64,000 nt of DNA from Aradus depressus (Eukaryota > Arthropoda > Insecta > Hemiptera > Aradidae): NCBI GenBank assembly GCA_963662175.1, contig OY759217.1, forward strand, positions 15,068,562 to 15,132,561. The letters run 5' to 3'. Every line of letters starts with the position of its first letter. Within the stretch, counting starts at the first letter, position 1. Shown here one piece after another: positions 10,921 to 23,036 of this stretch. Made by a program: the position numbers and the translations under genes. The notes below the pieces were generated by a model that had not been told where the DNA came from, ran no database searches, and worked only from the letters and a program-made list of their open reading frames with translations.

Positions 10921-11040
10921 AGTGATCTCAATTTTTGTCCGATTTCGACCAAAATCTAATCAGATCTAGGTTAGCACATGTGACATCTTCATTTCAAATT
11001 TCACTGCTGTAACCGTTCCCAATTTAGAGCGCTCAGAAAG
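10921..11040 (+). repeat. Dispersed repeat J, copy 1
   Basis: Shares TAATCAGATCTAGGTT, ACATGTGAC and CTTCA.ATCAAATTT-like words in the same order with 37380-37490. About 110 bp is recognisable. The family is not identified. Confidence 0.55.
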
Positions 11041-11692
11041 TTCGCATCACATACACACCCACATCATCGCGACAATGGTCAAAACGTATTCAGAGGACTT
11101 TGGATTTTCGCGGATTTACTTCTTTGTCCTAAAGTAGGTATAATAAAGTAAAATTATAAAAGTATTATTTTTTTTTTTTAACAAACAATCTGGTGCTAAA
11201 GAAAATAAAAACGCAATTACATCGTTAGATGTAATTAAATGGATGATGATTATAAGGGTAAGAGTGGGGGGGATGATGGGTTTCGTGATCAGTTAGCGTG
11301 AATGGATGCTCTCGCATCGAGTCGTGAGATGAGGCGGGTGGCGGGGTTTTTGTAGCGTTAATGGCGAGCTGCCTGCAGGTAACAAAAAACATCAAGTTGC
11401 AGAGGTCAGGTAGAAACGAGACCAGGACCAACCTGAAGAGGGCTACCTGTAGGCATATTCATCCTCTGGCCAAACAAATCATCAGTCAGTGAATACTAAG
11501 AAGTTTAAGTACTTCTTTATGTCTAGGGGCATTGCGCTTGCATATATATGCATGTTACAAGAAACGTATGGAAGAAGCTACCATAATGGCTATTTAGCTA
11601 ATTTTCCATCAGTACAGTAAATAATGTACATTCTTGTTTATTCAAAAAATAACTTATTAATTTTATTTTTTATATGAGTCACCACAATGAGT
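11041..11692. other. No gene seen; spacer
   Basis: Contains a purine-rich stretch 11250-11350. A 68-codon minus-strand ORF there is low-complexity-like and not called. Confidence 0.45.
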
Positions 11693-11836
11693 CAGTGAAC
11701 ATTTCAATATGTAAACAAGCATAATTCAATAATTTAGATTGATCAACTGAACAATAATGGTACTCAGTGAACATTTCAATATGTAAACAAGCATAATTCA
11801 ATAATTTAGATTGATCAACTGAACAATAATGGTACT
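11693..11836 (+). repeat. Perfect 72 bp tandem duplication
   Basis: Two adjacent copies of a 72 bp unit (11693-11764 and 11765-11836), each starting CAGTGAACATTTC and ending AATGGTACT. I see no mismatch between them. This implies a recent duplication, or an assembly duplication. Confidence 0.95.
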
Positions 11837-12117
11837 ATTACTATATCATATGCAAGACGATACAAATTAAATAAAAAATATATTCATTTTGATGAATAGG
11901 TGCAAAATTAAAACTGCGAATGAAATTTAAAAAAAATAAAATTAGATAAAAATACATAAAACTATATGTATATACACATCTATATGTGTATAGATTGTCT
12001 TTACAAAGCAAATTAAACTTTATGTAGATGCGCTTCAGAGATTAATATAAATTTGAATAGGGGAGAGATAAGTTCAAGAGGATTTAGTGTAAAAATAACC
12101 AAAAACTAGTATAGTTG

Positions 12118-12275
12118 CATGGCTAATATACAATGTCTATAATGCAAAAAAAGTCGATGAATCATCCTTTCATTATATCGGCAGTTATTGGTGTTTTTGA
12201 GTTGAGCTCCCCCTCTGATCCCGCCCCTCTCCCATCGGCCGATTTGGCGGAAAATTGATAGGTGTCTTCCTTATG
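12118..12275 (+). mobile_element. SINE-B tail fused to ACTTCCCC fragment
   Basis: The SINE-B 3' end (GCATGGCTAATATACA...) and short A-run at 12118-12151 run straight into an outer hairpin-like AGTCGATGAATCATCC. A body subrepeat of the ACTTCCCC element follows (TATATCGGCAGTTATTGG to GATAGGTGTCTTCC). The TACTTCCCCAGC end itself is deleted. Both are fragments. Confidence 0.68.
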
Positions 12276-15200
12276 GAAAATATTAACTATAAAATAAAAT
12301 AATAATCCAATGCCCAGAGTCGAATCGTAAATGTTCTTCCCCTTCAAATATCTTCGTAGCCAAGGAACCGATTCAATGCCGATTTTCCACATTCCATAAT
12401 TCCTTCTTTCATCCCATCCCAACCCTTCTCAATCTCACCACAACAGTCCTCCCTTCTGAATAGTGGCCCAGAGATTTCCCACAGGCGACCGACATTGGCC
12501 TGGACTATTTATTGAATGACTTCTCTCATCAAGTGACTTTTTTTTTTGGTTTTGAAAATTAAACCAATATATTGCAAATAAATAAAGTTAGGCAAAGAAA
12601 AAAATAATAATAAGACGTATTATTTATTTAATTTTCAATAAGCATATTTTTTCTTAGTTCGTTAATAAATACATGAAAGAAATCATGTTTATCAGGAATA
12701 AGAATTCCAAGGTGAACATACAAATTTTACAAAGAAAAAAAAGCTATATTTTTCTCTTTTTTCATACTGATGATAAGAACAAAAACTAAACAATGGGAGA
12801 CAAATAGAATAGAAGAACTGCAACTTAAAAATGTTCACCTGAGTTCTCTGAAGAAAAAGAGAGGGATACTGAGGTGGATTAGACTTTATATATATATATT
12901 TTTTTAGTTATATAATAGTGAACAATTCCCGTTATTCATTGATACATAAGAACACATCACTGTTACTGAACTTGATTGAGGCTTTTATCTCTCCTAATAT
13001 CAATTTTGACAACGTTTATTGAATCATTGCCTGGTAAGAATTGGCTTTTGGCATAGATTTGGCTGATTTTTTTTTGAACATAACTTTTTATATAATATTA
13101 AACTTAGCCAAAAATTAGCTTCCAAAAGTCCATGCTTATTTCAGATTTTCATTTTTAAAAAAATGTAGATAATCCGTATCTTCATTTTTAAATATTATAA
13201 TAGTAGTACATCATTGAGATATTTATTATTCATCAGAAGTAATATTATCATGATGCTCTTTACATAGCCAACAAGAAAAAAATTAATACAAATTTAAAAA
13301 AATACTATTTTGCATTCGGGAAGCATCTACCATTTATTTACCATAAATTTACCTCATAAGTAGTTCTACTACATATAAAAAATTCAAAATTATTCAAAGG
13401 GTGTAACGTATAAATATACAAGAACAAGTGCAATTGTGAGATTGTTTTTAAACCTGACACTTTATTTAAAACTCAGGTACAAATACCACATTTACGAATA
13501 ACACCAATATGTCCGAATGCGAGGAGGTATGTTTGATGAAATAACGGTGAGTGCCAGTACAGGTAGGATTTTTTTTTTAGTTTACTTATTCGAATACTAT
13601 TATATAATATTCATTATTCAATAATAAGAACCTCTTATAATATACTAGAAGCGCGATAAAATTGGAGATAGGCATTATAAATAAATAAATCATCCAAATC
13701 TATGCGAAAGGCCAATTCCGCCTTCTTACCCGGCTTTGGCCTGTGTTAGGTGAAATGGTTGTCTTGAGACTTGTTAATAGTTAATTCGTTGAAAAATATA
13801 TTTTTTTAAACATTAAAAACAACTTTTGAGACAGTCAAATGATACCAAGATTTTCAACTTCCAAATATTATTCAAACTAAACTCTGAAACCTTTATAGGC
13901 CAGACAGGTCTATTAAGTGAAAGTGTTAGTGTTATATGAAAGATGAATAGAGCAATATCTTAATCTGGCATAGCTACATTAGGAAATCTTCAATGATGCA
14001 TGTGAGATGTAGAAGTGCACTTCATGTAAAATGTAAATGCAAGTTGTAATGAGTTTGATCTATTGCAACATGTACGAGTATTAACATTTCCTTGCTCTTT
14101 GTATTTTAATGCAGTGACTATTTTCTTTATTCTTGAGGAATGAAAAAGAAACATAGACGTAAACATTTCTTTTAAGAAATCCTTGAGTGAAAAAAAATCC
14201 TGAAGGGAAAGTTGTCTTGGGTTCATAATGTGGAGGTTCAGGTGGGCTAAAAAATCACAAAGCGGCTCTCAAGTGATTACTGCCAACTCAGGCTTCCTTA
14301 AAAGTTCATTTTTTTCCGATATGATTTTTTTTTTTTTTTATTATAAGACCTCCAATTTTTTTTTGTGGGACTGGAAGGTGGCTCATTAAGCGCATACAAT
14401 TGGGAAATAGTGAATACAGAGTTAGAGTTATATTTTATTTATTTAGTCACAAGTAGACTCAGAAATAAGGAAGTCTGTGACATTATATTATTAATAATAA
14501 TATACATAATTTTTCACAACTTTATTTTTCTCTCAATTTATTTTTACAACCTAGCAAATAGACGTTTCGGGAAGAACTCCCACCATCAGTATGTAAACAT
14601 GATATAATCAATAAAAATAATTATATATTAATAATAATTTATTTAATTACACTAGTGTATTAGTAATAATTTTGCTATTATAACTTTTATATAATAATGC
14701 CATCTATTTAAATTTTTTCCTTACATTGTTCACAATATATTTTTATCCAGAGCCTATGGAATATTTATATATTTTTTTACACTAATTCACTTCTATTATA
14801 CTAAAAACTTCGAATACCTATATATTGTTGAATACAACTAACATTGCTTTTCTGCTTGGTTCTTAAGACCAAAAAATAAATTTGGAGAAGAATAAAACTG
14901 TGGAGATATATATTGTTATAAATTTAGAATTTCTTTTCACAACTCAAAAATGATTATAAAATATTTACTAAGATTATTTTTATTATTATATTCCCTATTT
15001 TTAATATGATAATTTTATTTTATAATTCAATTTATATAGTTATATTTTTATTTAAACGCAGAAATGGTAGCGGAGAGTGGGAAGAACCAGCGGGTTTAGG
15101 AATACTAAATTTCAGACATCCTATATTCTAAGTAAAACTATTTCAAACTATTTAGACGATACAAATTGCCTATAGATCATGAATGTGCTGATTCCTCTTT

Positions 15201-15622
15201 GGCGTTGCGTTTCTCTCTCCTCGATCAGCTCCCCAATTCGGCTGGATAATGCTAAAAAAAGAGGTAAGAATGAGAGTTGTGCCTTGCTCAGTTGAGAGAA
15301 GTCTCTTGGCTAGTTATAATGAAGTGATGACCACTGTCCAGATAGGCGGCATCCTGTCTTCAAACCATCAGCTGCTAACTATATAAAAATAATGATATCG
15401 TCCTAGATTCAATACCCCTGACAAATCTTCAGTAACCCTAATGTTACTAACTGGCCGCCACTTATATTCTTAACATTCTACTAACAATATTAGTCATGAT
15501 TATGGTAACAGGAAGAAAGAAGATTTTCGAATAACGTTCCTCTCTCGTTTTGAAAAAAGTATATCTTATGACCAGCCAGCCGCTTCATCAAATGACCCGT
15601 GTTTTTCTTATTCTACTCTTGA

Positions 15623-15624
<2 letters not shown>
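12276..15624. other. Long AT-rich stretch without supported gene
   Basis: About 3.3 kb dominated by A/T, with many homopolymers (for example 14320-14360). All ORFs are 80 codons or fewer and lysine/asparagine/isoleucine/tyrosine-rich, as expected from AT-rich random sequence. No SINE or ACTTCCCC copy was recognised, which is unusual for this window. Confidence 0.5.

Positions 15625-15666
<42 letters not shown>
15625..15666 (+). repeat. (TAA)n microsatellite
   Basis: About 14 uninterrupted AAT/TAA triplets next to a Gypsy integrase remnant. Read on the minus strand it produces poly-leucine or poly-tyrosine stretches in spurious ORFs. Confidence 0.95.
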
Positions 15667-15669
<3 letters not shown>

Positions 15670-15680
15670 TTGGAATGCAG

Positions 15681-15986
15681 TTTGAGTTTACCATCCGCAA
15701 GCCAATGAGCTTGTGGCATCGCTCCCTCAAGGTCGCCATCAGATGCCACGACTGGGTCGACGTAGTATTGCACCTCGTTCTTCTGGGACTGCGTGCAGCC
15801 GTGCGGGATGACGCCACAGTGTCACCCGCCGAATTGGTTTTCGGTACCATGTTGCGGCTGCCGAGCCAGCTGTTACGTCACGACCCGGCCTCGACGCTAG
15901 TCCTGGAGGAGCCATGGTCGGGAGATCCACCCGCCCACACGCTTCAACTCTTGCGCCATGCACACTGCCCGAGGGAAGGGGTATGA
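15681..15986 (+). pseudogene. Ty3/Gypsy integrase fragment
   Basis: Part of the integrase core/C-terminal region of a Ty3/Gypsy retrotransposon polyprotein. One frame (15689-15715) reads YHPQANELV, the hallmark YHPQ.NG..ER motif with N and E in altered context. A small deletion shifts the frame, after which WHRSLKVAIRCHDWVD, VLLGLRAAVRDD and SPAELVFGTMLRLPSQ follow to 15986. In family members these segments lie in that order, downstream of the catalytic residues. The fragment is GC-rich compared with its AT-rich surroundings. It is frameshifted, has no LTRs nearby, and is not functional. Confidence 0.85.
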
Positions 15987-16000
15987 TGTGGTGTCCATGG

Positions 16001-16993
16001 TGACGCCACATTGTTAATATTTATTTTTGATTCATTTAAAAATCACCAAACTGGAATTCAGTTCCTTCAATAGAAAACAAACATTCCTATCTACTCGTAT
16101 ATATTTACCCGTATAGTAGGATGATATAGTTTATCCTACAGCCCATATTTATATTTGTCAAAATAATTTTTTTTCAAAGACTTCCTCTGTAGAAGAGCTT
16201 CGCAACACCAATATCAGGCTGAGAAGCCAGCAAACCATCTTGAGCAAAGAAGCCGGAATCTGGAATCAAGAATGTAATCTTAGAGAAATCCTTCCCATTT
16301 AATTACAACTTTTAGGCTACCATGTTACATTTAATCGCCTTAAATAGAGCGACGAGACAGTTACAGAAAAAAAAAAACATTTATGTAGACCTATTATCGA
16401 AATAAGAACAAAACATGCGTAAGCCTCTTGAACTCTATGGACACTTGAAGACCCTTGAGTGACCTTCGGTATTATCGGCAGTGACGTTCCAAGCTCCAGT
16501 AAACATTAAAATTGCAAAAATATTTTGGAAAGAACAAATGATACTCTTGGTAAAACGTTGAGAATGACATGTAGCGTATGTGGTCCGAAAAATACGAGCG
16601 ATTTTGTATTACAACTGGAATAAACCGCCATTAAAAGTTATTCCCTCATTTTTTTTTGTTTGAAGACAGAAAACCATTTTTGAAGGCCCACCAAAGGAAA
16701 AGCACAGCTTCATAAAGCTCTAAAAAGAAAAAAGCTGGCAATCCGACTGCAAGAAAGAGAAAGAAAAGCGACCTATAGGAAGAGTGACAGCAAAAAGGAA
16801 GGCAGGAGTGAAGACTGTTATTTGACGATTATTAATGATGCGGTTCATTTAACAAATTCCTTACACTTTATTTAGTTGTGGCTAAAGGAACCATGTAATA
16901 GCCACTAATGGTGGCTCAGCCTATCAACTCTCTGACCTGAGACTAAAATTGTCTGGGAAAGAGAAGTGAAAAAAGAAAAAGGTCGTCTGTGAT
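16001..16993. other. No gene seen; spacer
   Basis: Mixed composition with purine-rich patches around 16670-16800. No domain-bearing ORF or known repeat. Confidence 0.5.
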
Positions 16994-17250
16994 GTACTTC
17001 CCCAGCACGAATTAATCAACTAAGTGGTCGCTCTCCCTCTAAATCCAATTGACTGTTTGTGCTAAATCAATAGTTGATTTACATAGCAACTTCTGAAACC
17101 TCATACTAAATTTTGTGTTGATATATTCATTACGATGGCAGTTACGTCCAACTCTTCCCCTTTGGTCGAATTTTCTGAAAATCAATAGGTGAGGGAGGTT
17201 TTGAATACAAAAATAATATTTCGTGTCGATTCATTAATTCTATCGAGAGT
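16994..17250 (+). mobile_element. ACTTCCCC element, 5' half
   Basis: Starts TACTTCCCCAGCACGAATTA and continues through AAATCAATAGTTGATTTACA and one subrepeat to TTCGTGTCGATTCATTAAT. The terminal hairpin end is absent. Confidence 0.8.
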
Positions 17251-17649
17251 TGTACTCAAAAGAATTGCTCTGTACGGTGCAATTGTTTAGATAATGGCTC
17301 CAAATTTTCAGAAACTTCAATATTTTCAGAGGAGAAAACTGCTTGCCAAATTTGAATTAAATCAAAGATGGTGACCCTTAATTCGTCTTACATTTGACGT
17401 GGAATTACCCCCCTAAGTCTATATAATTTTTTGTTAGCTTGTATATTTTCAGCTGTTCACTAGTAAAAACCCTAACAAGAATATAATACTATTTTTCTGT
17501 ACCGATGGAAACTAGGCATATTACTTTTTTTTTCTCTACGTTCTTGTTTAGATTTTATCTCACTTGTAAATGTACTTAATTCCATACAATATTTAGATAA
17601 TAGTGAATTATTGATTGTTATATCTTTATGTAGTACATGTTTTTTTCAT

Positions 17650-18313
17650 AATTTATCTTTAATTACATAAATGATGCAAATTGCACATAATTTGTGAAAT
17701 AAAAATATATTTGTTACTTTATGTCATCTCAGTTTTGTTATTCTTAATTAAATTTTTAAACTAAGATATAGGGTCAATTGCTCAGTTATCAACAGTTCAG
17801 TAAAACTAACACAAATTCGGGGTTATTTTGCGCTCTGATAGTAGGGGATATGTAGTTAAAGCCCGGTCATTAGTCAAAATAACAAACTAATTCGAATAAA
17901 ATAAATTTTCAACACAAAAATAGTTAGCGCAAAGTGTGTTTCATGTCTGAGGGAGGACAATGTTTTGTTTGATAGAAACCATTTTAGGCGTGAGAGAGAT
18001 AATGGAAAACTAGGTTGATAAAGAGGATTATAGAAGCTTGTTTAGGAAGTAGGCTTGGGATGGAACCCAGCATACATACTCCCAAAAGATAGTTGAACTG
18101 AACGATTCAGCTGCCAAAATAACCCCGAATTGTGCATTTTTCCAAGTTAGAATTTTTGTTAGTTTTACTAAACTGTTCATAACTGAGCAATTGACCCTAT
18201 ATCTTAGTTTAAAAATGTAATTAAGAATAATAAAACTGAGATGACATAAAGTAACAAATATATTTTTATTTCACAAATTATGTGCAATTTTATTTTATGT
18301 AATTAAAGATAAA
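17650..18313. mobile_element. Foldback element 1, ~180 bp inverted arms
   Basis: The left arm (17650-17830) and right arm (18115-18313) are reverse complements with few mismatches. Both hold ATAGGGTCAATTGCTCAGTT on one strand and run from ATTTATCTTTAATTACATAA inward. The right arm has an extra ~25 bp near its inner end (AACTTGGAAAAATGCACAAT). The ~285 bp loop contains a SINE-A 3' fragment. No coding sequence is present. The two arms together would fold into a hairpin of about 180 bp. The transposon family is not identified. Confidence 0.88.
17831..17890 (+). mobile_element. SINE-A 3' fragment in foldback loop
   Basis: GCGCTCTGATAGTAGGGGAT, TAGTTAAAGCCCGGTCAT and TAGTCAAAATAAC match the last ~60 bp of SINE-A. 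It begins exactly at the inner end of the left foldback arm. Confidence 0.8.
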
Positions 18314-18329
18314 TTGAATAATAAATATC

Positions 18330-18403
18330 TCCTGGAGAAAACTCAACATCGAATTTCTGATTTATTATATAACTTCTTCTATACTTCGTATAGCTGGGGA
18401 AGT
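18330..18403 (+). mobile_element. ACTTCCCC element, 3' terminal fragment
   Basis: Contains GAAAACTCAACATCGAATTT and the terminal hairpin at 18372-18403 (left stem decayed to ACTTCTTC, inner stem TATAC/GTATA intact, right stem GGGGAAGT). It abuts the right arm of foldback element 1. Confidence 0.85.
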
Positions 18404-18466
18404 AAAAGGAAAGGAAATGCCTGAGGTAAACCCTGATAAATGGAGTTGGGATGCATAAACCCCGCC
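18404..18466 (-). repeat. Shared flank I, copy 1
   Basis: On the minus strand this reads GGGGTTTATGCATCCCAACT, then CTCCATTTATCAGG and ACCTCAGG. It matches 29580-29648, which also sits immediately outside the terminal hairpin of an ACTTCCCC element in the same relative orientation. The two loci therefore share sequence beyond the apparent element end. Confidence 0.7.
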
Positions 18467-19817
18467 CAGACGGAGGTTTGAGTGTGGAGTAGAGAGAGAG
18501 AGGACTGAAGTTGCCGCTCCGTTGGACTGTAGCCTCACAAACGAGCCTGCAGTCGGTCCCTTCACGGTCCGTTCGCACTCCTTTGGGCAGCCTTCTGCAT
18601 TTAGTTGTTCCAATCTCTACCTGAATACACCAAATCCAGAGTTCAAGGGTCAAGGCAATATAGAACTGTATCGATGGGACGGTAGAATGTTCGGAACACA
18701 TCCAGCTCACAGTTCTCCAGAATGTTTTATAACCCGAAATGTGGATCATAGTATGCAGGAATGTTTGATTCGGGTCCAGAGAAACACCAACTGGTTCTAA
18801 GCGCTGTAATTATTTATTGAACTAGTTATTTTACGAAACTATTTACTGGTGGACTTAATAAATAAAATAGAACAATGCTTTCTTTAATACAAAGTTCTAC
18901 AAGACTACAGAGCCTTGATAACGTTTCTAAAGAAATCCGGTCTCATTGAATTTATCCGAACAGCCATCACGAACTTGAACCTGGTGTTTAGGAGAGCGTA
19001 CAGAGAGATGTGATTTATGACCAAGATACTGGAGGGTGCTTACCTACCCTATTCATATTTTTGCAAACGTATATATTTAAGTGAACTCCAATTTTCTGAA
19101 TAGTTTTGCATAAAAACGTTATTTGATCTTCTCAGTAATATTCCTATCGTTTTATCTCCGTGCTAATGGCAAATTTGACATAATTCTAGTCTACGAAAGT
19201 TTATCATATTGTTTCAGACAAATTTAAAATTTGTGTATTACTGAAATCAGTTTTTTTCCCTCTAAATTAAAATATTCCTCCTTTTCATTTAAGTAAATGT
19301 ATGGAGATTAAACTATATTTAACCAAATAGGAGAGTTTTCCTATTTGACTGAGGGACGATGTGTGCTGTGCTATATATGCGAAGTGATGTTCTAACAGGC
19401 TGGTCTAGGTCTTGTCGCTTCCCTATTACATCCAATGTTCTATAATGCACTCTCTACTCTTCGTACGTAATCAGTCCATTATGATATTGCTATACAAGGA
19501 CAATCTCGGGCTATTTGGCAAATAGGCGCTGATATTACAGATTAATGCATTGGCGCATTAATGGACGTATCCAGGAGGGATAGGATGGGAGTAAAGCTAT
19601 ATTCATCTTTCTGTTCCACACAAAACAAAACTGTACAGCCAAAAGGTTCCCATACCAAAGTCTCCAAATCAATTTGCACGAATGTTCTGGGATAACGGAA
19701 TCAAAAGACTCACTCGTGAGAATCAAAAAGAAGGAGTCACTATAATTATACATTCGTAATGGGCATATTTTGTGTAAGTGTAAAGGAATAAATGCTATTA
19801 AGCATAAGAGTCTCCTA
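18467..19817. other. Unassigned spacer with overlapping ORFs
   Basis: 18470-18800 is of balanced base composition and has overlapping ORFs on both strands (minus 18303-18749, 148 codons; plus 18522-18800, 92 codons). Neither shows a domain I recognise, and the minus ORF runs through the element and flank repeats, so it is probably chance. The remainder is AT-rich without gene evidence. Confidence 0.4.
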
Positions 19818-20306
19818 TTTTAAGTATAGGGGAAGTTATGTAATCGGGCAAAAATTCGATGTGGAGTTTTCAATGGATATCATGTTTTCCGATCTACAGA
19901 TTCGAAATTTGAAAATAAAAATTTCTGTTTCATGAAATTTTATATGTAACTCCAGAATCATCCAAAGATGACACCTATTGATTTTCAGCCAAATCGACCA
20001 AAGACAAGGGGAGGCTTAACACAAAAACTCTAATAGCTGCCGATAGAATTGAATGTATAAGAACGAAATTTTATATGAGTTACCTGACGTATATAAGGAC
20101 CACATCTCTCGATTTTCAGCCAAATCGGTCAAAGGGAAGGGGGATTAAGAGAGAGGCTTAACTCAAAAACTCCAATAACTACTGTTGTAATGAACATTTT
20201 ATATGTGAATTTGAAACGCCATAAGGACGACACTTATTAATTTTCTGTGGAATTGGCTGACGGGAATGGGGGATAAGAGGGGGAGGCTCAACTCATGGGT
20301 TTCTTT
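19818..20306 (-). mobile_element. ACTTCCCC element with three subrepeats
   Basis: Begins AGTATAGGGGAAGTTATGTA at its hairpin end. Three body subrepeats at ~130 bp spacing are marked by the sites near 19980, 20110 and 20240 (TTTTCAGCCAAATCG, the last diverged). The TACTTCCCCAGC end is not reached. This is the clearest view of the internal subrepeat organisation. Confidence 0.82.
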
Positions 20307-21844
20307 AGGGTCATCAAGATAAGTTGGCTGTCAAGGTGAACCTGCAACTGAGCAACAAGGAGCCTTCTAGAATAATATCTTTTATAACCAATTCAATAAC
20401 CATTTAAGAAAATTAACTAAGAGACTGTCAATGGTATTGAGCCCGTTGATACATTGTGGAGCTTCAAACCAGACAATGTCTCATAATCTAGTTGATATCA
20501 TATCATGGAAAATGACAACTTATAAGTTCTTTCAAATTTATTTTATTTAAAAACTGAAGTTGACAATTACTGAGGATCGAATAAGAGAAAATTTTAAGGG
20601 CTCAGGTACCGCTTCAAGATATCACTAGAGTGCTGAAGTCAGAACTTGTTATTTGAATATACATCCGATATAATAATAAAGTAAGAATTTCACAACTTAA
20701 TAAATTTCTAAATATTATAATAAATGCGCACATTTACTTGTATACAAACAGAAAAAATATATCCTTTTATATACATAGACATATTATAATGACTTTAAAT
20801 AAAACCAAAGTATTAAACATTAAGTCAAACCACTTTGCACTTAAACTGTAAATAACAAGTATTTAACAAAAACTTAATATGAAAATCTCAACTTTAATTC
20901 ATTTTTCATTATCTTTATTATTTTTTTGTCCTCTATTCTTAATTTTAATTTCATTTTTTTTTTTTTTAATTTTTATTGTAAGTTACAATTTTTTTTTTAA
21001 TGTTTGCTTTTTTAAATTAATAGTATTTAGAATATAGTAATAGACATCATTAATTTGCTCTATAGAAACAATCTCTAATATTCTAATAATAATACTTTCA
21101 TCTTCATCAGAGTTTTTAATATATTTAGATTAATATCTTTCTCTAATATTATTATACAAAGTTTAAACTTGTTATAAGGGTTCCTTTCGACTTGAAGATC
21201 TTTGAAAAAAAAACATCAGAACACGCAAGCTCAACTACTTTCTGACAAACAGTCAGTAGTCAGGACTGTCAGTTGGACTGAATAGTGTACGGCGAGCGTC
21301 ATTCTCCATCGACAGTCCTAGACCGGTGGGTTATGGCCAATCCCATTCTTCTGCCTTAAGATATTTATCCGATTATATTTCAATAATCTTGTAATATTGC
21401 AACATCTCCTTTTTTATGTTGCATTACATTGTTGCATGCCAATTTGCATACTGTAACGCAGAATATGGCTATAAAACAATACTTTGCTTGGTGCGGATGG
21501 TCTGGTGTGCAGATGAATTGCACATGATCCAACACTTCCGACTACCCGCATTGTTCCTCCGATTCGGTCAACAGCCATTACCAACTTCAAGTATTAAACA
21601 ACTAACACTAAAGGGACTTTAAATAAATCCTGTTCAATTCCTTGAATATGAATATATAATAATATAATATTAAATATAGACTTATGACTGATGGATCTAT
21701 TACTAAGATTGCACAAAAATATTACATTTCAAAACTCAAATTTTAAGATGAATCTTTACAGAATATAGAAGACAATAAAAGTCAATGAAGGCCTTAATAC
21801 AAGCTCGGGGTGTAAAAACTGAAAGGTAAAGAAAACATTTTGAA
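20307..21844. other. No gene seen; AT-rich spacer
   Basis: Mostly AT-rich with T-runs near 20950-21000. A less AT-rich part (21210-21610) holds only a 68-codon ORF without recognisable features. Confidence 0.45.
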
Positions 21845-22313
21845 TGAAAACCAATAGGTGTCGTTCAATCAATAGGTTCTGGGTACACATATAAAATGTC
21901 GTCTCGATACATTCATTCTATCAGGTGTTATCATCTTCACAAACACACTTTTTTTGTTTTTTTTTTGGAAACAGGGGGTTGGAAAACGTGGTATTGTAGC
22001 TGGGGCAGTGAAAAACTGGAACTAATATTTTAAATACAACCACAGTTAAAGGAATTTTCAAATGAAAAAGTTTGGGAAATGTAAATAACTATGTACAAGG
22101 TTGGCTGTAAAATCGGCTTACAATTAGATGTAAGTTACTGAGAAGTAAGGAAGTAGGAATTTTTCTTGTCGAGTGAAAGGTTTTCATTCTTCTCTTCAGA
22201 CAAAGAAGAAGAAGTTCATCAAGGGGGTCAAAAAACAGGAAACTCTGGTGAAAACTTATCCAAATTCTGACCGATTACATAACTTCCCCTATACTTCGTA
22301 TAACTGGGGAAGT
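21845..22313 (+). mobile_element. Two nested ACTTCCCC 3' ends around repeat D
   Basis: 21845-22006 is the late body plus a shortened end (TATTGTAGCTGGGGCAGTGA). Repeat D follows. 22223-22313 is a second 3' end with an intact terminal hairpin at 22282-22313 (ACTTCCCC-TATAC-TTC-GTATA-ACT-GGGGAAGT). Two element ends in one orientation with repeat D between them suggest one copy next to, or inside, another. Confidence 0.75.
22009..22222 (+). repeat. Repeat D, copy 1
   Basis: AAAAACTGGAACTA, AAATACAACCACAGTTAAA, GGCTGTAAAATCGGCTTA and GAAAGGTTTTCATTCTT match 38047-38341 in order. In both places it begins directly after an ACTTCCCC-element end. About 210 bp here versus about 300 bp in copy 2. No ORF. 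Confidence 0.75.
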
Positions 22314-23036
22314 AAAAGAGTTTGAATTTGAGTTGTAACCACTTCATTTCTGTGACCAAAACCTATAAAAAGTGAAAAATTGTGAAAGTTTAGCCATTTC
22401 ATGTTTTCTGGACAGATTCATTGATATCTGACCATATAATATAAAGCCGGTACAGGTAGGCATTACAGTCTTTATGGTGACAATTTGTGCTTCAGATAGT
22501 CAGTCTGGAGAAGGTGGCATTACCAAAACAAACCATGCCCATTGATCGTTCAGTGTTGGAACTCCCCCCCTCCCTTCATTGACCCATCTTAAGGATGAAC
22601 TTTCACTGCAAACTGTACTCAGTTGTAGAGAGACATTTTGAAACTTGAAGCTTTCCGGTTAATTGCCTCACAACATTTGTGAGATAGACTGAAACTTTCA
22701 TCGGAGTACAATGTTCCCTTCCGTTAGGAGTTCCAACTTCCAACGTCATGGAAGGTACAATGCCAGTAGATTCAGCTGCTCCACTGTAGAGTTGCTAGCA
22801 GGACCATCCCCAAATGAGCTCTATTCAAAGAATCCATCCCTCTTTTACCCCAACAAATTCACCCTTAAGATAGAGGAAGCAAGACTTCGAAGAGTCTATT
22901 TACCTCAAAATCATCTTTCCTTTAGATAGCGTCCAACTTGAGAGACATGGCCAAAAAATATGATTGGGTAGACACTTTATTACCTCATCAAACAGTTTTC
23001 GAGCTGGAGAAGTATACGCAGGTGATTAACCGTTAT
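22314..23036. other. No supportable gene; spacer
   Basis: Two plus-strand ORFs of 72-74 codons (22711-22929; 22938-23162) lack recognisable motifs, and the second runs into the next repeat. Not called. Confidence 0.4.

Noticed and set aside
15588..15850. Minus-strand ORFs with long leucine or tyrosine runs
   Set aside because: They are translations of the TAA microsatellite and the antisense of the Gypsy fragment.
18303..18749. 148-codon minus-strand ORF, the longest in the window
   Set aside because: It runs through the foldback arm edge, the ACTTCCCC end and flank I, and shows no domain. An overlapping opposite-strand ORF suggests chance in balanced-composition DNA.
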